A DNA stretch of 64,000 nucleotides from JBJXGE01 sp046154185 (GTDB lineage Bacteria; Planctomycetota; UBA8108; UBA1146; JAJFFE01): NCBI GenBank assembly GCA_046154185.1, contig JBJXGE010000079.1, positions 33,082-97,081 on the forward strand, in the 5' to 3' direction. The notes beneath the pieces were generated by a model that ran no database searches, was not told the DNA's origin, and saw only the letters and a program-made list of their open reading frames with translations. The stretch's first letter is position 1, and every line of letters starts with the position of its first letter. A program made the translations under genes and the position numbers. Positions 60,101-64,000 of the stretch are shown here, piece after piece.

Positions 60101-62385
60101 CCGGTCGCGGCGTGGTTACAGTCGACGAGGACGTAGTCCATCGTGCTCGAGCCATAGGCCGAGACCGCGGTCCAATCGTAGACGAATGGATCGGCCCACG
60201 CCGACGTGGAGTACAAGTACAGATCGTGGTCGGCGGGCGCGGTGCGGATCGCCGCGGCGTTCCAGAACGATTCGGCGTCGAACCGGAAGTTGTCGGCGAC
60301 GGGCGGTACGGTGTCGTGAGTTTGCACGACGTCTTCGACCAGCACCTTATTGCCGGACCATGCCGCAAAACCGATGTACTCGCTCGTGCCGGTGAACGAG
60401 AAGTTCACGACGCGAAACTCGTAGAGGCCCGCGGTCGTCGCCGTGAAGTCGACAATTTCGAATGGGTTCGCGATGCTCGTGGAAGAGGCGACAAAGGTGC
60501 CCGTCGGTCCCCACGCCGAGAGATCGATGTCGGCTTGCAAGGGATCCGAGCTGTAGTCGGAGCTCGGGTTCGAGTCCCAGCAGATGACAGCGCGCACGCG
60601 TTCGCCAGCGCCGCACTGCATGAAGATCGAGTACGGCAAAGTTGCCGGCGTGACGCTGCGCCAATCGTGAATGAAATCTTCTTCGGCCATTTGTACGGCC
60701 GCGCGCGCGTCGACACCGCCGGTGCCGTCTTGCTCGCTGAGTCGCGTCGAGCCTTCGATGTTGTGAAGCGCGGTCGCGAGCATCACCGCCTTCGTCAGCT
60801 CCGGCAGGATCGTGATGTTCGACGCATCCATGACGTCCGCGACGATCGCCGTGACCATCGGCGTGGCGTAGCTCGTGCCGCTTCCAGCATCCGCGATGCC
60901 GCCGGGCGCGCTGGCCGGCATCACGGTGCTCGTGATGCTCACGGCCGACGCGACGACTTCGGGTTTCTCGGCGCCAGTCGAGGGATCGATCGTGCTCGAT
61001 GATCCGTACATGACATCGTCGGCCCAAGTCTCCGTGCCGCCGTCGTTCAAGCCGCCGCAGGTCAGTACGTTGAAGCCTTTGCCGGGGCTGCCGACGTTGC
61101 CGACGCCGAGTCCGTCGTTGCCGGCGGCGACCGTTACCGTGCTCCACTGGTACCGCACGACGTAGTCGTAGTGGCGGTCGTGGTCGTTCAGTGTGGTGGT
61201 CGAGCCGTCGCCCCAACTGTTATTGATGACGTCGAGGTTTTGCGTGCCGGCGGCCCAGTCGATCGCCGCCGCGAGGTTAGCATCGCCGTAGGTCGTAGCG
61301 TTCGCTGAGAAGAGCCCGACGGATTGCGCGAGACCTTGAAAAGTGGCATGCGAACTCGCGACCATGCCGGCGCACGCAGTCGCGTGATCATCGACGTTTC
61401 CATCGCCCGGGACGCGGGTGGTTCCCGCCGGGAGCCAGACGTTGGTGAAATCGATGCGACTGTCTTCCAGGATACCGACGTCGATGCCGCTACCTTGGAA
61501 GTTCCAGCCATCGACGATGTCGGCTTTGTGGAGCCGCTTTGCAACATCGAGGAAGTCGCGGTTTTGGTTCGGACCGTAGATCGCGTCGACGTCACTGCGT
61601 TCTGCGATCGCGACGACGTCGCGCTTCGACAACACGACGTAAACGAGTGGTGCAAATTGACTCACATAGGTCGGTTCGCGATTTAAGAGTGCGAGCGCTG
61701 CAAGAACTCCGGCCTGTTGTTCCGGCATTTGCGCCCGCAACGACGCGGAGGCGGCGCGGCGCAGATCTTTTTGCTCGCGACGCAGCGCGTCCGCGACCGC
61801 ATCGATCGCGCGCTCGGCCGCGGGCTGTTCACCGCTCGGCGACTCGCCTTCCAGCTTAGTTTGAGTGGCGGCGGCCGTCGGCCGTTCCGCACGCTGCGCG
61901 TGCGAATCGCGGATGCGCTGGTAGATTTCCGCGCGGTCCGGCACTTGCGGCGCCGGCGCGCGGAGCCAAATGGCGACTTCGATCGTGTCCTCGTCGCCGA
62001 GCAGTGCGAGCGTCGCCGCGAGCCGTGAGTCGACCACGCCGAACTGGGCGTGGCGGGCGGCGACTTCTTCCGCTTTCAGCAAGTTCGCATCGACGCGACG
62101 ACCGATGGGGTCGAGCGAGATCGAGTGCACTTGGCCGTTGACGCGATCAATGACCTTGAACATCACGAACGTTTGGCCCGTGAGCGGCAACGCGCGTTCG
62201 CTGATGTCGCCGATCTCCAGCGTCTCGAGCGGAACGCCGAGTTCGCTACTCAAGCGCTCGAGCGCCGCCGCGTGGAGCGGAGGAATACTCTCGAGCCGGC
62301 TCGCGGTTTCATCCGCGCGCGCCAGCGCGATCGTTTGCAGGAGCAATGCGATCCCCCAGAGCCAACTCTTCCCGGTACGTAGCAT
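57181..62385 (-). CDS. secreted subtilisin-like serine protease with six repeats and dockerin-like tail
   Basis: A 1734-residue exoprotease. It has a signal peptide (SWLWGIALLLQTIALARA), then a propeptide-like region to about 290. The S8 catalytic residues are Asp308 in VGILEDSRID, His334 in DDHATACAGM, the oxyanion Asn423 in VAAGNDG and Ser505 in GSGTSYATPM. Two beta-sandwich regions follow, then an Ig-like part with TLGTFSTDN. Six repeats of about 80 residues (roughly 1180-1650) share LACxxxGxxVxLxWxLGDxY, IATLxGxATSYTD and a Cys pair. The tail has two dockerin-like units (TINIADAVTLLNALFTPG, LVNIADAVFLLNYLFVPG) and ends FPMCAP. The start is ATG 62385 with GAGGACGAC upstream; a frame to 62499 lacks support. 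Confidence 0.93.
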   Translation of the reverse strand: MLRTGKSWLWGIALLLQTIALARADETASRLESIPPLHAAALERLSSELGVPLETLEIGDISERALPLTGQTFVMFKVIDRVNGQVHSISLDPIGRRVDANLLKAEEVAARHAQFGVVDSRLAATLALLGDEDTIEVAIWLRAPAPQVPDRAEIYQRIRDSHAQRAERPTAAATQTKLEGESPSGEQPAAERAIDAVADALRREQKDLRRAASASLRAQMPEQQAGVLAALALLNREPTYVSQFAPLVYVVLSKRDVVAIAERSDVDAIYGPNQNRDFLDVAKRLHKADIVDGWNFQGSGIDVGILEDSRIDFTNVWLPAGTTRVPGDGNVDDHATACAGMVASSHATFQGLAQSVGLFSANATTYGDANLAAAIDWAAGTQNLDVINNSWGDGSTTTLNDHDRHYDYVVRYQWSTVTVAAGNDGLGVGNVGSPGKGFNVLTCGGLNDGGTETWADDVMYGSSSTIDPSTGAEKPEVVASAVSITSTVMPASAPGGIADAGSGTSYATPMVTAIVADVMDASNITILPELTKAVMLATALHNIEGSTRLSEQDGTGGVDARAAVQMAEEDFIHDWRSVTPATLPYSIFMQCGAGERVRAVICWDSNPSSDYSSDPLQADIDLSAWGPTGTFVASSTSIANPFEIVDFTATTAGLYEFRVVNFSFTGTSEYIGFAAWSGNKVLVEDVVQTHDTVPPVADNFRFDAESFWNAAAIRTAPADHDLYLYSTSAWADPFVYDWTAVSAYGSSTMDYVLVDCNHAATGDYFLEVRNWSGSAGYTIEHAAHVADITNGTYGPYSMAVGELIEIFDANFAAGTQKKIAVHATSGDANLGLLLHQSNSADPATQMQARPAAVATALGAGVGEVECLTYTATTGDWFGLVVENAGSTTVTDFMIYADTSAPTGSLSINAGAAQTGASRVFLDVTATDAQTGIRRVRVRNVPGTFGAYQALTTPIIWDLAPGAGTRTVEVEIENNACMTAIVSDTISVYACPQPAGPLANGSFSVATGLPWCFTDQSTNGLVQYTGGQALVTGGNDGVSGFTYTYISQAVVVPAGNHTVGFEWSFVSANGPNFDGAFWDLINTATGVSLLGAPATLGAVSGASGILGHSFAGGLTVELRLGTFSTDNIFGAGVSTFDNVTLVLDACDAVTGLTCNGATGNAVLNWTNAESYTEVRITRDAVLIATLAGSATTYTDSAGAAGSHNYSVTGVCAGGVSASSATCTVTIACLPVTSLVCTPTASSVQMSWVLGDIYSQIRILRGGTLIATRPGTATTYTDTTAPAGMNNYQVIGDAPAGVSAPAATCSASVPCDAVTGLACTLVGLNAQLTWALGDTYSLQIRVVRDGALIATLGGTATSYTDVGVPAGPHNYQVIGECGAGLAAPAATCSISAPCDAVAGLVCSLAGSSVQLNWGTGDSYAQILVRRDGATIATLAGGATSYTDSAASAGSHSYEVIGDCTISLAAPAATCVITVPSDPVTGLGCVLVGSSVLMSWGLGDTYTLIRVLRGGSLIATLSGSATSYTDVGAPAGMLNYQVIGEAGPGTASPPASCTVSVPCDPVTGLACSASGLNVTLTWALGDSYAQVHVSRDGIVIATLGPSATSYVDTGVAVGSHMYAVEGDCGAISATSPTCLVSVTSPALDTFVRGDCNVSGTINIADAVTLLNALFTPGSSFGTCLDACDTNNDGLVNIADAVFLLNYLFVPGSPTPPAPFPACGADSGADALGCAAFPMCAP

Positions 62386-62636
62386 GTCGTCCTCTTTCTG
62401 AATTCGTTGGGCCTTGGCAATTCCGCCTTGGGCCGTATCCCTCTTCTCACGCGTTTCGCCGAGCGACGAAGCCGCCCCGCATGGACACGAGAGAGACACA
62501 CGGCACAGGTATATGCGTCGAAAAGCGTGAGGACCTATCCCATACGTGTGAAATTAGCGGGCCAACAGCAATATGAGGCGGGCTGCGTCAGGGTTTAGCA
62601 GCCACAAAAAGCAACCACGCAACAAGGCGCGACTGG

Positions 62637-63671
62637 TTACTCCACCACCAACAAGCTCTGCGCAAACGGCCATTCCGCGTCGGTCCATTGGGCCTCGCAG
62701 GTGAAGCCGGAGCGGGCGGCGAGGGTGCGGACTTCGTCGAGAGTGTACTTGTGGGAGCTTTCGGTCCAGATCGATTCGCCGGCGGCGAAGGGGATCGTGC
62801 AACCGGCCGCGGGGATCGCGACCGTCTGCTCGATGCGGGACTCGAGATGCATTTCGATGCGGCTCTCGGCGGCGTTCCAAAGGGCGACGTGGCGGAAGTC
62901 GGCGAGCCGAAAGTCCGCGCCGAGTTCGCGGTTGATGCGCGCGAGCAGATTGAGATTGAAGGCCGCCGTCACGCCGGCCGCGTCCGCGTAGGCGTCGATG
63001 AGTATGGCGGGGGGCTTCACGAGGTCGGTCGACAAGAGGAAGCGATCACCGGGCGCGAGGAGCGCGTGCGTCGCGCGAAGGAAGCGCTCGCTCGCGGCGC
63101 GGTCGAAGTTGCCGATCGTGCTGCCGAGAAAGAGCAGCACCAACGGCTCTCGCGCGCGGCGGCGCGCCGTCACAATGGCGAGTCCATCCAGGTACTCGGC
63201 GGCCACGCCCTCGAAGTGCACACGACTGTTTTGGCTCAGTTCGTGTCGCGAACGCGCGAGCGCAGTGGGGGAGATATCGATCGGGAAATAACTGACCGGT
63301 TGGCGACGCGTCGCCGCCGCGAGCAACGCGCGCGTCTTCTGGCTCGACCCGGAGCCGAGTTCGGCGAAGAGCGAGACTGAACCGAGTCGACTCAAGAGCT
63401 CATCGAGATGCGTCGCGAGCAGGCGCGCGTCGGCGCGCGCCAAACCGTACTCGGGTAGAGCGCAGATCGCTTCGAAGAGCGCCGAGCCGACCTCGTCGTA
63501 GAAGTACTTGGACGGCAACTCTTTTTGACCGGGCTTCGCGAGCCCAGCGCGCACATCTGCGAGGAGGTCCGCGGCGGGGATCTGTGTATCCAAAGGTCGA
63601 ATCACTTGAGTGACACTTCGCCAGCGGTGCACGAATTCGCGACGCACCGACGGCTCGCAATTGGGGCGCAA
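62637..63671 (-). CDS. egtD: L-histidine N-alpha-methyltransferase
   Basis: A 344-residue SAM-dependent enzyme that trimethylates histidine to hercynine, the first step of ergothioneine synthesis. Diagnostic segments are ELPSKYFYDEVGSALFEAIC, PEYGLARADARLL, FAELGSGSSQKTRALL (SAM loop), YFPIDISPTAL, LFLGSTIGNFDR, LLSTDLVKPP, AFNLNLLARINRELGADF and ESSHKYTLDEV. No egtB, the next step, lies within the window. The start is uncertain: TTG 63671 gives the full frame, but GTG codons about 20 residues in are also possible and no ribosome site is clear. Confidence 0.95.
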   Translation of the reverse strand: MRPNCEPSVRREFVHRWRSVTQVIRPLDTQIPAADLLADVRAGLAKPGQKELPSKYFYDEVGSALFEAICALPEYGLARADARLLATHLDELLSRLGSVSLFAELGSGSSQKTRALLAAATRRQPVSYFPIDISPTALARSRHELSQNSRVHFEGVAAEYLDGLAIVTARRRAREPLVLLFLGSTIGNFDRAASERFLRATHALLAPGDRFLLSTDLVKPPAILIDAYADAAGVTAAFNLNLLARINRELGADFRLADFRHVALWNAAESRIEMHLESRIEQTVAIPAAGCTIPFAAGESIWTESSHKYTLDEVRTLAARSGFTCEAQWTDAEWPFAQSLLVVE

Positions 63672-63791
63672 AGACCGAGCGCAATTGCGGGCACTTCAAT
63701 GAACCTCTCGTGTACTGCTCAGCTGGAAAACTCGGCGCGAAGGAGACTAGGCGAGATTGTTCAGCAGGTCAAACGTTCTCACGGCATGAGA

Positions 63792-63826
63792 ATGGCCCGG
63801 TCGATCGTGATCGATCGGCCGGGCCA
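63792..63826. other. strong hairpin upstream of egtD
   Basis: ATGGCCCGGTCGATCG pairs with CGATCGGCCGGGCCAT, with one GT wobble. No T-run follows on either strand, so I do not call it a terminator. Confidence 0.6.
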
Positions 63827-63848
63827 TGCTTGAAGCTAGTGCCGTGTC

Positions 63849-63985
63849 AGGCAACTTTGACCCTCTTTGTCCGGGCAGCCTCGGGTCACTCTTGTCCGCT
63901 CCTCCGTCGCGAAATCCTCCACGACCAGGCAGGTCGCCTCCGGTTTCGCTCGGTCGCTCGCGACCAAGCCTAACCCAAGTTGCCT
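63849..63985. repeat. small palindromic element related in layout to the 15711 element
   Basis: Ends AGGCAACTT (63849-63857) and AAGTTGCCT (63977-63985) are inverted. The interior has a GACC-AGGCA-GGTC hairpin flanked by GCGAAATCC and GGTTTCGC. The segment TCGCGNAATCCTCNACG, then CCAGGC, then GCCTNCGGTTTCGCTC, is shared with the interior of the element at 15711-15889. The 329-bp right end otherwise holds only the hairpin at 63792 and no gene. Confidence 0.6.
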
Positions 63986-64000
63986 CGAACCTAGCGGGCC

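Noticed and set aside
59647..61002. 451-residue plus-strand frame
   Set aside because: Antisense of the subtilase gene.
63792..63826. Hairpin considered as an intrinsic terminator
   Set aside because: No T-run on either side, and it lies upstream of egtD, not after a gene.

Overview
The window looks like chromosome from a planctomycete, probably uncultured or poorly described. It is GC-rich. Three secreted proteins (8804-10615, 35469-38315, 57181-62385) end in the duplicated dockerin-like tail (DxNxDGxxxIADAVFxLxxLFxxG, then a Cys-containing end) that is typical of Planctomycetota. An ECF sigma factor is fused through a membrane helix to carboxypeptidase-regulatory-like repeats, which also fits. 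No rRNA, tRNA, CRISPR array or phage was seen.

Layout. 1-7.3 kb: tail of a carboxypeptidase-regulatory-like protein, transketolase, a threonine/serine dehydratase-like enzyme, and two secreted DUF1573 proteins. 7.7-16.9 kb: a CMP-sugar-synthetase-like cytidylyltransferase, a dockerin-tailed exoprotein, a GAPDH pair (one canonical, one with a dismantled active site), a HI0933/BaiN-type flavoprotein, a 179-bp MITE-like element, and phosphatidylserine decarboxylase. 16.9-24.4 kb: a large mostly disordered protein with a possible nuclease-like head, a DUF2891 protein, an HD-domain protein, hypotheticals, a DUF1289 protein, a lipoprotein and an ATPase relic.

24.4-30.3 kb is the most interesting part: a lasso-peptide gene cluster. 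On the minus strand, in transcription order, lie the B2 leader peptidase, the C lasso cyclase, a 56-residue precursor with its own -10 box and terminator, and an HPr-kinase-like tailoring kinase. A two-gene ABC exporter is divergent on the plus strand. The precursor leader has the full YxxPxLxxxGxxxxxT recognition pattern. The predicted core starts with Trp, has Glu at position 8 and ends in Ser, the residue phosphorylated by the kinase in the paeninodin system. No B1/RRE protein is visible in the window.

30.3-57 kb: a lipoprotein, HtpG, and three separate loci of genes of the kind found around type VI secretion systems (LysM protein; OmpA-like protein plus a 775-residue partner; DUF2169 plus a ketosynthase-like/HEAT fusion), without any T6SS core gene. 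Interspersed are a dockerin-tailed exoprotein with an internal duplication, a copper amine oxidase, the sigma-factor fusion, a catalase and a large membrane protein. 57-64 kb: a 1734-residue subtilase with six beta-sandwich repeats, and EgtD of ergothioneine synthesis. The right end holds a second small palindromic element.

All calls come from reading the sequence and remembered family motifs. No database search was run.
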